Positions 1 to 9,096 are shown, counted from the stretch's first letter. The stretch is 64,000 nt of DNA from Flammeovirgaceae bacterium SG7u.111 (GCA_034044135.1 CP139021.1:671635-735634), one strand, 5' to 3'. Notes: generated from the sequence alone by a model not told the origin. Translations and numbers: made by a program.

Positions 1-1056
1 CAAGGAGAATCTGGTAATTTGACAACATTGGGCTTGGCTTATTTTACCTATTTAATCAATCCCGATTACTTTGAAGATCCAGGAGAGCAAGATTCATATG
101 TGACGTATATTGGTCTAGTGCCAACTGCTCAACAAGAAACCATTAAATCAAAAGGTGCCCAATATGAATGGAATATTTCTTATGGGGGAAACCTTGATGA
201 TACCTTTTATTATGGTGTAGGTTTAGGTATCCAAACTTTGAGGTATAGCAGGGATCGTGAATATTCCGAGACTATCAATGATACAGAGCCAAATATGACC
301 GACCTTCTTTTTATTGATAGATTAAGTCAATCAGGAATTGGGGTGAACCTGAAGGCTGGTGTTATTTACAGACCGATAGATGCTGTGAGGGTAGGCGTTA
401 GTTTTATTTCACCTACATGGTATAGCATTACCGAAAGCTATTCGGAAGAAATGTATGTGAGCTACGATAACTTAGTTATTCCTGTAGGCTTTGAGGATGG
501 TGAAGTGATTACTAAGAGGCTGTCAAATGAGAATGTTGTCCCGCCTCCTTACGAAGACTTAACTTTTTCATTGAAAACACCTTATAGGTTAAATGCAGGG
601 GTTTCATTCTTTTTTGGAAAAATCGGCTTTGTTTCAGTTGATGGGGAGTATGTCGCTTACAATTCTGCTAGTTTAAACAAGCCACGTTACAAAATAGATG
701 GCGCTGATGCTGGTTTCAATTTTGATGCGGACAATAGAACGATTGAGAAAAATTTTGCACAAACTGTTAATTTAAGAATAGGGACAGAATTTAGGATAAA
801 GCATTTAAGGCTACGAGGAGGTTTTGCCTATTATAGTGATCCGCAAGCAGATAGTAATTTATTAGCGAGCTCTCACAAATATTTCACAACTGGTATTGGT
901 TTTAGAAATCAAAAATTTTACACAGATTTTACTTTAGTGGGAGATTTTTTCAAGAAAGAAAGAGAACCATATACACTTTTTACTCGTCCTAATCCTACAG
1001 CATCTGCCAAACTATCAAAAGTAAGGGCGCTATTCAGTTTTGGCGTATTTTTCTAA
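1..1056 (+). CDS. Outer-membrane beta-barrel protein, 5' end outside window
   Basis: The frame is open from base 1, so the start codon and signal peptide lie upstream of the window; the TTG at 19 is internal. About 350 residues are present. They alternate polar and aromatic/hydrophobic residues in short strands, have repeated Gly-aromatic turns, and end in FGVFF. A terminal Phe is the usual barrel-assembly signal. The layout resembles the OmpP1/FadL-like transporters common in Bacteroidota, but I see no diagnostic motif. A hairpin with a T-run follows, so this is probably the last gene of its transcript. The barrel call is fairly safe; the substrate is unknown. Confidence 0.7.
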   Translation, partial: QGESGNLTTLGLAYFTYLINPDYFEDPGEQDSYVTYIGLVPTAQQETIKSKGAQYEWNISYGGNLDDTFYYGVGLGIQTLRYSRDREYSETINDTEPNMTDLLFIDRLSQSGIGVNLKAGVIYRPIDAVRVGVSFISPTWYSITESYSEEMYVSYDNLVIPVGFEDGEVITKRLSNENVVPPPYEDLTFSLKTPYRLNAGVSFFFGKIGFVSVDGEYVAYNSASLNKPRYKIDGADAGFNFDADNRTIEKNFAQTVNLRIGTEFRIKHLRLRGGFAYYSDPQADSNLLASSHKYFTTGIGFRNQKFYTDFTLVGDFFKKEREPYTLFTRPNPTASAKLSKVRALFSFGVFF

Positions 1057-1086
1057 AGGACACAAGAAACGGAATCTAAAAGCTAT

Positions 1087-1130
1087 AAAAAGAGACTTAG
1101 GAGTGTTTGTGCTTCCGAGCCTCTTTTTTT
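1087..1130 (+). terminator. Intrinsic terminator after the barrel gene
   Basis: AAAAAGAG at 1087-1094 pairs with CTCTTTTT at 1121-1128, with a shorter GGAG/CTTCC inner stem. It ends in a run of seven T. Confidence 0.6.
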
Positions 1131-1199
1131 ATAAAAATGATCACTTTTTCTTAACAAGATTTGCCTTAACTTAGCGAAAATCGCACGGTAAAAATTCTT

Positions 1200-2426
1200 A
1201 TGAAAAAGAAAAAAATCATCAATGATCCAGTATATGGTTTTTTAAGTATCAAAAGCCCATTGATCTATGATGTAATACAACATCCTTATTTTCAGAGGCT
1301 TAGGAGGATAAAGCAACTTGGATTGACAGACTTTGTGTATCCAGGCGCGCTTCATACCCGTTTTCATCATGCTTTAGGAGCCATGCATCTAATGGGGAAT
1401 TGCCTAGAAGAGCTTCGCCGAAAAGGAAGTGAGATATCTGAAGATGAATATGAGTCGGCGCTGTTGGCAATTCTGCTACACGATATAGGCCATGGTCCTT
1501 TTTCCCATGCGCTGGAGTCGAGTATTCTGAAAGGAGTGCACCATGAAAGAATGTCCATTTTGCTAATGGAATATCTCAATAATGAATTTGGAGGTAAGCT
1601 CAGTACCGCCATCCAAATGTTCAATAATACCTACCCAAGAAAATTTTTCCACCAATTGATCTCTAGTCAGCTCGATATGGACAGGCTAGACTACCTCCAA
1701 AGAGATTGTTTTTTTACCGGGGTTATTGAGGGAAAGGTCGCATTTGATAGGATTATCAAAATGATGGATGTGAACAACGACCAAGTGGTGATAGAGCAAA
1801 AAGGGATTTATAGTGTTGAAAACTTTTTGAATGCTCGTCGCCTCATGTACTGGCAAGTGTATTTGCATAAAACAACAGTTGGGACGGAGCAAATGCTCAT
1901 TCAATTAATCCGTAGAGCAAAATATCTTGTGCAACAGGGAGAAGATGTTTTTGCTACTTCTACCCTCAAGCTATTTTTAGAAAAAGATATTGGGGTAGAA
2001 GATTTTAATAAGGATAAATACCTTTCTGCTTTTGCCGCTCTCGATGATTTCGATATTTGGGGAAGTATAAAAGATTGGGTGAAACATTCTGATATAGTTC
2101 TTTCAGGATTAAGTGAAATGTTACTCAATAGAAAGACATTTAGGGTGGAGCTTACCAATGAGGGCCAATCTCCTGAAAAAGTAGCTCGGATAGAGAAAAG
2201 TATCCAGCAATACTACAATATCACTGAAAAGGATATTCCATTTTTGTGTACATACGGTGTGATTTCTAATTCGGGTTACATTCCTGATAATCAAAATATT
2301 ATGATAAAAATGAAGTCAGGGGAAATAATAGATGTGGCCAAAGCATCAGACTTGCCCAATATAGAGGCACTTAGCAAAATTGTGAAAAAATACTATTTAT
2401 GCTACCCTAAAGTCTTATCTTTGTAG
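1200..2426 (+). CDS. HD-domain phosphohydrolase (dGTPase-like)
   Basis: This 408-residue protein belongs to the HD superfamily of metal-dependent phosphohydrolases. His56/His57 (RFHHALG) and His94-Asp95 (LLHDIGHGPFSHALE) form the metal site; these motifs match the dGTP triphosphohydrolase-like branch, whose members cleave nucleotides. The substrate here cannot be read from sequence. The ATG at 1200 gives a lysine-rich start (MKKKKIINDP) typical of the family. It lies 72 bases upstream of lpxD on the same strand, an order I recall from other Bacteroidota. A -7-type box near its stop codon suggests that lpxD also has its own promoter. Confidence 0.85.
   Translation: MKKKKIINDPVYGFLSIKSPLIYDVIQHPYFQRLRRIKQLGLTDFVYPGALHTRFHHALGAMHLMGNCLEELRRKGSEISEDEYESALLAILLHDIGHGPFSHALESSILKGVHHERMSILLMEYLNNEFGGKLSTAIQMFNNTYPRKFFHQLISSQLDMDRLDYLQRDCFFTGVIEGKVAFDRIIKMMDVNNDQVVIEQKGIYSVENFLNARRLMYWQVYLHKTTVGTEQMLIQLIRRAKYLVQQGEDVFATSTLKLFLEKDIGVEDFNKDKYLSAFAALDDFDIWGSIKDWVKHSDIVLSGLSEMLLNRKTFRVELTNEGQSPEKVARIEKSIQQYYNITEKDIPFLCTYGVISNSGYIPDNQNIMIKMKSGEIIDVAKASDLPNIEALSKIVKKYYLCYPKVLSL
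2416..2423 (+). promoter_or_regulatory. Candidate -7 box for lpxD
   Basis: TATCTTTG matches the Bacteroidota -7 consensus TAnnTTTG and lies 75 bases before the lpxD start. No clear TTTG sits at the expected -33 distance, so this rests on the -7 box alone. Confidence 0.3.
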
Positions 2427-2498
2427 CTTTATAGGGATTATATAAAAGCATTAGTGCTTAATCCATGTTTTGTAAGAAAAAATTGTGCGACTGAATAG

Positions 2499-3530
2499 AT
2501 GGAATTTAGCATACAAGAAGTAGCCGGCTTGTTAAACGGGCAAATCGAAGGAGATAGTTCCGCAAAAGTAAGGACAGTAGCCAAGATTCAAGAAGCGGAA
2601 AGTGGTTCCATTTCGTTCTTAGCAAACCTTAAATATGAAAAATTTCTTTACGAAACGAAGGCTTCTGCGGTCATAGTTAGCAAAGATTTTGAAGCCAAGA
2701 AAGAGTATCTGACCACTCTTATTAGAGTAGACGATGCTTATTCTGCATTTAGTGCTTTGCTCGAAGAGTACCAAAGGTTGGCTTCATTGGCAAATATTGG
2801 AATTGAAGACCCTCACTTTCGCCACGAGTCATCTACCATAGGCGAAAATATTTACTTAGGTGCCTTTGCCTACATCGGTGCCAATGCCAAGATCGGCAAC
2901 AATTGCAAAATCTACCCTCACGTATATATTGGTCAAGGTGTGACGATCGGTGATAATACGATTATCTATCCAGGTGCCAAAATTATGCAAGATACCGTGA
3001 TTGGGAATTATTGTACCGTTAAGCCCGGTGCAGTGATTGGTAGCGATGGGTTTGGATTTGCACCTCAAGCAGATGGTACGTACAAAGCTGTTCCGCAGAT
3101 AGGAAATGTTGTGCTAAACGATCATGTGAGCATAGGGGCAAATACGACTATTGACTGTGCCACTACTGGTTCAACAGTGATAGAAGATGGTGTGAAAATA
3201 GATAATCTCGTACAGGTAGCACACAATGCTAAAGTAGGAAGCAATACAGTGGTTGCTGGACAAACTGGCATCTCTGGTTCAACTGAGGTAGGAAAAAACT
3301 GTCGAATAGCTGGTCAAGTAGGATTTGTAGGGCATATTTCTATTGCAGATAATACTACTATTGGTGCTCAGTCGGGAATTATGAAATCCATTGAAGAACC
3401 AAACTCTACAGTTTTCGGCTCTCCGGCACTTGAGCTGAAAGAGTATATGCGCTCATTTGCCGTCTACAAAAAACTACCAGAGTTTAGGAAGAAAATAGAG
3501 GCTTTAGAAAGATCGCTGTTGGACTCATAA
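2499..3530 (+). CDS. lpxD: UDP-3-O-acylglucosamine N-acyltransferase
   Basis: LpxD adds the N-linked hydroxyacyl chain to UDP-3-O-acylglucosamine, the third step of lipid A synthesis, in the cytoplasm. The 343-residue length is normal. The N-terminal uridine-binding domain spans about residues 1-100. It is followed by a left-handed beta-helix of hexapeptide repeats (IGDNTIIYPGAKI, IGNYCTVKPGAVI) to about 300, then a helical tail. The expected catalytic His lies in VQVAHNAKVG. The gene precedes lpxC-fabZ by 86 bases, in the usual Bacteroidota order lpxD, lpxC-fabZ, lpxA. Confidence 0.95.
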   Translation: MEFSIQEVAGLLNGQIEGDSSAKVRTVAKIQEAESGSISFLANLKYEKFLYETKASAVIVSKDFEAKKEYLTTLIRVDDAYSAFSALLEEYQRLASLANIGIEDPHFRHESSTIGENIYLGAFAYIGANAKIGNNCKIYPHVYIGQGVTIGDNTIIYPGAKIMQDTVIGNYCTVKPGAVIGSDGFGFAPQADGTYKAVPQIGNVVLNDHVSIGANTTIDCATTGSTVIEDGVKIDNLVQVAHNAKVGSNTVVAGQTGISGSTEVGKNCRIAGQVGFVGHISIADNTTIGAQSGIMKSIEEPNSTVFGSPALELKEYMRSFAVYKKLPEFRKKIEALERSLLDS

Positions 3531-3616
3531 AGCACTTCGCACTTCGATTTAATAAAGAACACATAGACTAAAGCTCGACAGGGCTTAATAAGGAATAAAT
3601 TTATTAGAACATTTTT

Positions 3617-5011
3617 ATGCAAACGAAACAACATACTATTAAGGATAGGGTAACGGTTTCTGGTGTTGGAATTCACACAGGAGCTCATGCCAACATGACT
3701 TTTGTGCCTGCGAAGCCAAATCATGGTATCAAATTCAAGAGAGTAGATTTGGATGGTCAGCCGACCGTAGATGCCGACGTAGATAATGTTGTTGATCTAT
3801 CGAGAGGAACTACCATTGAGGAAAATGGAGCAAGGGTAAATACTGTGGAGCATACAATGGCTGCCTTGGTAGGCTTGCAAATAGATAATGTACTGATAGA
3901 AATTGATGGTCCTGAGCCTCCAATTATGGATGGTAGTTCTATTGAATTTATCAAAGCCATACAAGCAGTAGGTTTAGAAGAACAGAATGTTACAAGGAAT
4001 TTTTTCGAAATTCCTGAAAGCGTTTTTTATAAAGAAGACGACCGCCAAGTTGAGCTGGCAGCTTTGCCAAACAGCGACTATAGGGTTACGGTGATGGTTG
4101 ATTACAACTCGCCCGTACTTGGAAGTCAGCACGCATCTCTTAACCACATAAGCCAATTTGCCGAAGAAATTGCTTCTTCTAGAACTTTTTGTTTCTTACA
4201 CGAGCTAGAGTTCTTGCGTCAGAACAATCTGATAAAAGGAGGGAATTTCCACAATGCTATTGTTGTGGTGGATAAAATAGTGGAGCAGTCGGAATTGGAT
4301 GAGCTAGCAAAACTATTTGAGCTCCCTAAGGTGGAGGTAAAAGCAGAAGGTATTCTCAATAATGTGGAATTGAGGTACAATAATGAGCCAGCAAGGCACA
4401 AATTGCTAGATTTGATAGGTGACCTTGCATTAGTAGGTCGACCACTTAAAGGTCAGATATTGGCAGCTCGCCCAGGTCATGCGGCAAATATCGCTTTCGC
4501 TAAAAAGCTAAAGCGTTTGATGCTGAAAAACGATAAACAAGAAACACCTGTGTACGACCCAACTTCCGAACCAGTGTTGGATATCAATCAGATCACACAT
4601 GTGCTTCCTCACGATTACCCTTTCCGTTTGGTTGATAGGATTATCAGCCTGGACGAGAATTCGGTTTCAGGTATAAAAAATGTAACGATCAACGAACCAT
4701 TTTTTCAAGGTCATTTCCCAGGGAATCCAGTGATGCCCGGTGTGCTTCAAATTGAAGCTATGGCTCAGACAGGTGGAATTTTGTTGCTCAATACAGTGGA
4801 TAACCCAGAGCAATATTGGACTTACTTTATTGCGATTGATAGCTGTAGGTTCAAGAAAATGGTAACACCAGGTGATACAATGATTATCAAGTGTGATTTG
4901 CTAGCTCCTATCAGGAGGGGAATAGCTAAGATGAAAGGAAGTGCTTATGTAGCAGGTAAACTGGTATGTGAGGCTACGCTTTCTGCTTGCTTGGTCAAAA
5001 AAGATATGTAG
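3617..5011 (+). CDS. lpxC-fabZ: Bifunctional UDP-3-O-acyl-GlcNAc deacetylase / 3-hydroxyacyl-ACP dehydratase
   Basis: This 464-residue fusion joins two enzymes that compete for hydroxyacyl chains. Residues 1 to about 305 are LpxC, the Zn deacetylase that commits to lipid A. The zinc ligands are His79 (VEHTM), His261 and Asp265 (RHKLLD), with His288 in PGHA as the catalytic histidine. Residues from about 322 to the end are FabZ, which dehydrates 3-hydroxyacyl-ACP. It has the HDYPFRLVDR entry motif and catalytic His366 and Glu380 in the GHFPGNPVMPG segment. The fusion is characteristic of Bacteroidota. Both active sites look intact. Confidence 0.96.
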   Translation: MQTKQHTIKDRVTVSGVGIHTGAHANMTFVPAKPNHGIKFKRVDLDGQPTVDADVDNVVDLSRGTTIEENGARVNTVEHTMAALVGLQIDNVLIEIDGPEPPIMDGSSIEFIKAIQAVGLEEQNVTRNFFEIPESVFYKEDDRQVELAALPNSDYRVTVMVDYNSPVLGSQHASLNHISQFAEEIASSRTFCFLHELEFLRQNNLIKGGNFHNAIVVVDKIVEQSELDELAKLFELPKVEVKAEGILNNVELRYNNEPARHKLLDLIGDLALVGRPLKGQILAARPGHAANIAFAKKLKRLMLKNDKQETPVYDPTSEPVLDINQITHVLPHDYPFRLVDRIISLDENSVSGIKNVTINEPFFQGHFPGNPVMPGVLQIEAMAQTGGILLLNTVDNPEQYWTYFIAIDSCRFKKMVTPGDTMIIKCDLLAPIRRGIAKMKGSAYVAGKLVCEATLSACLVKKDM

Positions 5012-5020
5012 TCTCTTTAG

Positions 5021-5147
5021 GGTAGGTGAAAACTTGATTTTATTATAAAAAGAAGAGTTATTGAATAATTGAGAAAATATTATTTAATTGCCTCTGATGC
5101 TTAAAACTCAAATTTTTTATAATATTGCCGAATTGTTTTCATCTACC
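5021..5147. repeat. Long interrupted palindrome between lpxC-fabZ and lpxA
   Basis: Nested arms pair across the spacer. Bases 5021-5033 pair with 5135-5147 (12 of 13), 5041-5051 with 5114-5124 (11 of 11), and GAGTT at 5055-5059 with AACTC at 5105-5109. Further AT-rich pairing lies inside. Seven T follow directly, so the transcript could end here. The size and nested arms also fit a MITE-like hairpin element. Confidence 0.6.
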
Positions 5148-5212
5148 TTTTTTTATTCTATTAAGCGGTTACCTAACTAAAGTCAAGCCGCTTATTTTAC
5201 TAAATTCAGATA

Positions 5213-5986
5213 ATGCACCACCCACTTTCAAATATACATCCAGAAGCAAAGATTGGCGAAAATGTGACTATCGAGGCTTTCGTTACCGTTGAAAAAGACG
5301 TTAAAATCGGAGATGGCACATGGGTAGGTCCAAATGCCTGCATTTTAGCTGGGAGTAGAATTGGGGAAAGTTGCGAAATCCATTCGGGTGCCGTAATCTC
5401 AGGGAAGCCTCAAGACCTAAAATATAAAGGTGAAGAAACCCTGACCAGGATAGGAGATAATACGGTCATCAGAGAATTTGTGACTATAAATAAAGGGACG
5501 AGTGATCGGATGGAAACTGTGGTGGGAAGTAATTGCCTGCTTATGGCATATGTGCATATTGCGCATGACTGTTTGTTGGGAGACCATTGCATAATAGCCA
5601 ACTCTGTTCAAATTGCTGGGCATGTAGAATTACACGACCATGCCAGAATAGGAGGTACTACTGCAGTCCATCAATTTGTAAAAATAGGAGCACATACCAT
5701 GGTAGGTGGTGGTTCATTGGTAAGAAAAGATGTTCCTCCATACATTATTGCGGCAAGGGAGCCCTTGATTTACAGTGGCGTGAATTCTGTAGGTCTTTCG
5801 CGACATGGTTTTGCACCTGAAAGAATTAATTTGATACAAGAAGCTTATAGGCTTTATTTCCTCAAAGGTAATAATAAGACCGCAGCTCTTCAGATGATAG
5901 AAGAACTGGATGATTGTGAGGAAAAAAAGAACATATTGGACTTCATTCGCTCCTCAGAGCGAGGAATTATTAAAGGTTACCATTAA
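5213..5986 (+). CDS. lpxA: UDP-N-acetylglucosamine O-acyltransferase
   Basis: LpxA acylates UDP-GlcNAc at the 3-OH with a hydroxyacyl-ACP, the first step of lipid A synthesis. The 257-residue length is typical. Residues 1 to about 185 are hexapeptide repeats. They include the segment MAYVHIAHDC with the catalytic His and the downstream HVELHDHARIGG. A helical C-terminal domain with the family FAPERINLIQEAYR segment binds ACP. The ATG at 5213 follows a 201-base spacer holding a large palindrome, so expression may be partly separate from lpxC-fabZ. Confidence 0.95.
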   Translation: MHHPLSNIHPEAKIGENVTIEAFVTVEKDVKIGDGTWVGPNACILAGSRIGESCEIHSGAVISGKPQDLKYKGEETLTRIGDNTVIREFVTINKGTSDRMETVVGSNCLLMAYVHIAHDCLLGDHCIIANSVQIAGHVELHDHARIGGTTAVHQFVKIGAHTMVGGGSLVRKDVPPYIIAAREPLIYSGVNSVGLSRHGFAPERINLIQEAYRLYFLKGNNKTAALQMIEELDDCEEKKNILDFIRSSERGIIKGYH

Positions 5987-6082
5987 TATTTTATTACTAC
6001 TTCTCTCTCCCAGTTTGGAAGTCGCTACTTTTTACATACTCCTCTTCTCTAAGTCTATCACTAATCAAATCTATTTGCTTAA

Positions 6083-6694
6083 ATGAACATCTTGTTGGAA
6101 GATATTGGCAAGAGATTTAATAAAAATTGGATATTTAGACATATCGGTATTGAGTTTGAAAGTGGGCAAGTTTATGCTATCACAGGTAACAACGGAAGTG
6201 GGAAAACTACCCTGCTGAAAGTGATTTCTGGCATTTCCCAATCATCAGAGGGTAAATTAAGTTACTCTAAAAATAATACTGCAATTGAAGCAGAAGCTGT
6301 ATTCAAGTACCTAACCTTTGTAGGACCGTATACAGAGCTCATAGAAGAGTTTTCCTTAGTAGAAATAATTGATTTTTATGCTAAGTTGAAACCTTTGACC
6401 ATTGAGAAGGGTCTGTTGATAGACAGGCTTGGTTTCGATTCTGTAAAAAATAGGTACATCAAAAACTATTCTTCGGGGATGAAACAAAAAGTTAAGTTAG
6501 GCTTAGCATTGTTTACCCAATCTGATTTACTTTTACTCGACGAGCCTACTTCTAACTTTGATGAGAGTAATACAAATTGGTACTTGGAGATGATGGATCA
6601 ACAAAAAAATAAAACAATTATCATCGGTTCTAACCAAACTTATGAGTACGGTTTTTGTAATGAAGTTATAAACCTTAATAATTTTAAAAATTAG
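6083..6694 (+). CDS. ABC transporter ATP-binding protein
   Basis: This single 203-residue nucleotide-binding domain has Walker A GNNGSGKTT at about residues 35-43, signature YSSGMKQKV, and Walker B LLLLDEPTSNFDE. It has no membrane segment, and no permease gene is next to it, so its partner is encoded elsewhere. The position after lpxA might suggest an envelope role, but that is only context. It is at the short end for such subunits, with a brief C-terminus after the D-loop. The switch histidine expected late in the domain is not obvious; GSNQTYE occupies that place. Confidence 0.85.
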   Translation: MNILLEDIGKRFNKNWIFRHIGIEFESGQVYAITGNNGSGKTTLLKVISGISQSSEGKLSYSKNNTAIEAEAVFKYLTFVGPYTELIEEFSLVEIIDFYAKLKPLTIEKGLLIDRLGFDSVKNRYIKNYSSGMKQKVKLGLALFTQSDLLLLDEPTSNFDESNTNWYLEMMDQQKNKTIIIGSNQTYEYGFCNEVINLNNFKN

Positions 6695-6767
6695 GTTTCG
6701 TTTAGAAAGCAAAGCATTGAAGAACATTGTTTAGGAACTTATTTTCTTTAATTTAGTGAGGCGAATT

Positions 6768-6775
6768 TATATTTG
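6768..6775 (+). promoter_or_regulatory. Candidate -7 box for the 6802 lipoprotein
   Basis: TATATTTG matches TAnnTTTG and sits 26 bases before the start codon. No clear -33 box is visible. Confidence 0.3.
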
Positions 6776-6801
6776 AATTTATAACCATAACTTATTTACT
6801 A

Positions 6802-7254
6802 ATGAAATTTTTAAGATATATCTTGTTATTAGCAAGCGCAACTTCATTATTGTTTGCTGCTGCATGTAGTAGTAGTGATGATCCAGAGCTTACCACGGGT
6901 CAGAAAATGAGTAAAACCTGGGTTATTACTTCTGGTGCACCTGTAGATGCAACTGGATTTGAGATCACTTTTACTACTGATGATGCAGGGCTACCTGCTA
7001 CTTATTCAGTAACTCCCGCTGGTCTTGATGGTTTAGGTATGAAACCAAATTATTATTCAACTACAAATTCTGGATCTTGGGAGTTTAATGCAAGTGAGAC
7101 AGAAATTACGTTTGAAGCAGGTGGTGCAGGGGAATCTGTAGTAAGTGTATCAGGAATTTCTGAGACTACGCTTACACTTAGCTGGACAGCGCCAAAAGAT
7201 TTAGATAAAACAGCTGAAGAACCTTATACTTACCAGCTTTCTCCAAAGAACTAG
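6802..7254 (+). CDS. Small lipoprotein of unknown function
   Basis: This 150-residue protein has a lipoprotein signal: MKFLRYILLL, a hydrophobic core, and a lipobox ending in AAACSSS. The acidic/serine-rich residues after the Cys favour outer-membrane sorting. The rest is Thr/Ser-rich and predicted beta (GSWEFNASETEITFEAGG), like the lipocalin-like or DUF5004-type single-domain lipoproteins of Bacteroidota. I do not recognise a specific family. It is monocistronic: a -7 box sits upstream and a strong bidirectional terminator downstream. Confidence 0.7.
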   Translation: MKFLRYILLLASATSLLFAAACSSSDDPELTTGQKMSKTWVITSGAPVDATGFEITFTTDDAGLPATYSVTPAGLDGLGMKPNYYSTTNSGSWEFNASETEITFEAGGAGESVVSVSGISETTLTLSWTAPKDLDKTAEEPYTYQLSPKN

Positions 7255-7282
7255 TAAAGTAAGTTTGGTTTCTATATAAAAG

Positions 7283-7321
7283 AAAAGCAGGTCATGTACA
7301 TTACATGACCTGCTTTTTTAT
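7283..7321. terminator. Bidirectional terminator
   Basis: A near-perfect hairpin (AAAAGCAGGTCATGT and its complement around a 4-base loop) has A-runs and T-runs on the two sides. It lies between the converging lipoprotein and pyrB genes and can serve both. Confidence 0.85.
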
Positions 7322-7351
7322 GTTTTTGCAAAATAAGCTTTGAAGGCTTTG

Positions 7352-8278
7352 CTATCTTTTTTGTGCTAACAAGAAGAGGACTGCCATTCTAACCGCAACA
7401 CCATTTTCCACTTGTTCTAATATAATGGAATGATCAGAATCAGCTACATCGCTGGTAATTTCCACTCCACGGTTGATAGGTCCTGGATGCATAATAGTAA
7501 TTTGCTTATCTAGGCTATCGAGCAATGCCTTATTTACCCCAAAGTACATAGAATACTCCCTAAGGGATGGAAAGTGTTTCGCTTTTTGCCTTTCTAGCTG
7601 AATACGAAGAATATTGGCTATATCGCACCATTGAAGTGCTTTCCTAATATCAGTTTCAACCTTGATTCCAAGTTCCCCAATATATTTTGGAAGGAGGGTA
7701 ATAGGTCCACATACCATTACTTCTGCACCTAGTTTTTGTAGGGCAAAAATATTGGATAGAGCTACCCTTGAGTGAGAAATATCACCCACTATCACTACCT
7801 TTTTTCCAGCTACCCCGCCTAACTTGTTGTGGATAGAAAAAGTATCTAACAGAGCCTGGGTAGGGTGCTCATGCGTACCATCTCCTGCGTTTATGATATT
7901 AGCATCTACTCTTGAAGAAAGAAAATGTGGGGCACCAGGGCTCGAATGTCTCATCACAATCATATCCACTTTCATGGAAAGAATATTCTGTACGGTGTCC
8001 AGCAAGGTTTCCCCTTTTTTTACCGAACTAGAAGCAGATGAGAAATTGATGACATCGGCTGAGAGCCTTTTCTCGGCAAGTTCAAAAGAGAGCCTTGTAC
8101 GAGTAGAATTTTCGAAAAATACGTTGGCAACCGTAATATCTCTGAGTGAAGGCACTTTTTTGATAGATCGGTTGATAACTTCTTTGAATTGGCTGGCAGT
8201 ATCAAAAATCAGGTGGAGGTCACTCTCGGTGAGGTCTTTAATTCCTAACAAGTGCCGAACGCTTAAGCTTGTTGCCAT
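7352..8278 (-). CDS. pyrB: Aspartate carbamoyltransferase catalytic chain
   Basis: PyrB joins carbamoyl phosphate and aspartate, the committed step of pyrimidine synthesis. At 308 residues it is a complete catalytic chain. The carbamoyl-phosphate loop STRTR is at residues 58-62, followed by MRHSSPGAPH, HPTQALLD, and the aspartate-side HPGPINRGVEI loop. No pyrI regulatory subunit is adjacent. pyrR lies 170 bases upstream on the same strand, and the spacer contains a 14-bp inverted repeat, suggesting PyrR-linked control. Confidence 0.95.
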   Translation of the reverse strand: MATSLSVRHLLGIKDLTESDLHLIFDTASQFKEVINRSIKKVPSLRDITVANVFFENSTRTRLSFELAEKRLSADVINFSSASSSVKKGETLLDTVQNILSMKVDMIVMRHSSPGAPHFLSSRVDANIINAGDGTHEHPTQALLDTFSIHNKLGGVAGKKVVIVGDISHSRVALSNIFALQKLGAEVMVCGPITLLPKYIGELGIKVETDIRKALQWCDIANILRIQLERQKAKHFPSLREYSMYFGVNKALLDSLDKQITIMHPGPINRGVEITSDVADSDHSIILEQVENGVAVRMAVLFLLAQKR

Positions 8279-8308
8279 AGAAGGAATGAAGTTTTTTACT
8301 TACGGTCG

Positions 8309-8316
8309 CAAAGCTA
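8309..8316 (-). promoter_or_regulatory. Candidate -7 box for pyrB
   Basis: On the minus strand this reads TAGCTTTG, matching TAnnTTTG, 30 bases before the pyrB start. No -33 box is evident. Confidence 0.3.
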
Positions 8317-8369
8317 ATAAAAATGAACTATTTGTTAATTATACTCTGCAAAAATGATTGGTAAAATTC

Positions 8370-8434
8370 ATATATCAATTTACAGCTAGCAGTTTAAAAA
8401 AGGGAGGTAGAATGACTTGGGTAAATTGATATAT
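8370..8434. repeat. 14-bp perfect inverted repeat in the pyrR-pyrB spacer
   Basis: ATATATCAATTTAC at 8370-8383 is the exact complement of GTAAATTGATATAT at 8421-8434, with a 37-base loop. It lies upstream of the candidate pyrB -7 box. It could be an operator pair or an RNA hairpin in a pyrR-pyrB message. I see no U-tract and no Bacillus-type PyrR-binding loop. Confidence 0.55.
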
Positions 8435-8448
8435 AGCCTTTTTACAGT

Positions 8449-8991
8449 CTAAACTTTGTTTACCATCCTGATGCAATCTTGCTCAAATCCTTGCTCTTTC
8501 CATTCTACTATCACTCGTTGCGATTGAATGGTATTTACATGTTTCCCCACATAATTAGGCTCAATGGGCAGGTCGCGGCTATATTTCCGGTTTATCAAGG
8601 TAAGCAACTCTACTTTTTGGGGCCTGCCAAAAGCGAGCATGGCACTAATGGCAGCACGTACGCTTCGTCCTGTGTAAAGCACATCATCAATTAAAATGAC
8701 TTTTTTTCCTTCTATAATGAAAGGAATATTCGTCGAGTTGGGGTTCAAAGGCTCGTCTCGTCTTCTGAAGTCATCGCGGTAGAAAGTAGTATCGAGCTGA
8801 CCTACGGGCAGTTCAAGCCCTAGCCTGTCGTTAAGTCTGTTTTTGATCCGCTCAGCCAAAAATATTCCTCTAGGCTGCATGCCTATTATGGCGGCATTAT
8901 CAAACTCATCGTAGTTCTCAATAAGCTCTTCACAAAGCCTACCAATAGTGATATCTAATAATTTCTGGTCTAAAACTGTGATTTTTGCCAT
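8449..8991 (-). CDS. pyrR: PyrR-type bifunctional regulator / uracil phosphoribosyltransferase
   Basis: This is a 180-residue type I phosphoribosyltransferase. The PRPP loop VILIDDVLYTGRSVRAA lies at about residues 97-113, the hallmark of the PyrR family. Bacillus PyrR binds pyr mRNA to attenuate transcription and has weak uracil phosphoribosyltransferase activity. Whether this one binds RNA is inferred from family and context only. It is the first gene of a minus-strand pair with pyrB. Confidence 0.92.
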   Translation of the reverse strand: MAKITVLDQKLLDITIGRLCEELIENYDEFDNAAIIGMQPRGIFLAERIKNRLNDRLGLELPVGQLDTTFYRDDFRRRDEPLNPNSTNIPFIIEGKKVILIDDVLYTGRSVRAAISAMLAFGRPQKVELLTLINRKYSRDLPIEPNYVGKHVNTIQSQRVIVEWKEQGFEQDCIRMVNKV

Positions 8992-9096
8992 AAAGCAAAA
9001 GTGTTATTTTTAATAAAAGTCTTGGGATTAAGCCTTTGCTTGAAAAAGCAGGCTGCTAAAATACTCAATTTCTAATATAAGGATGGTAAGCAGCCC

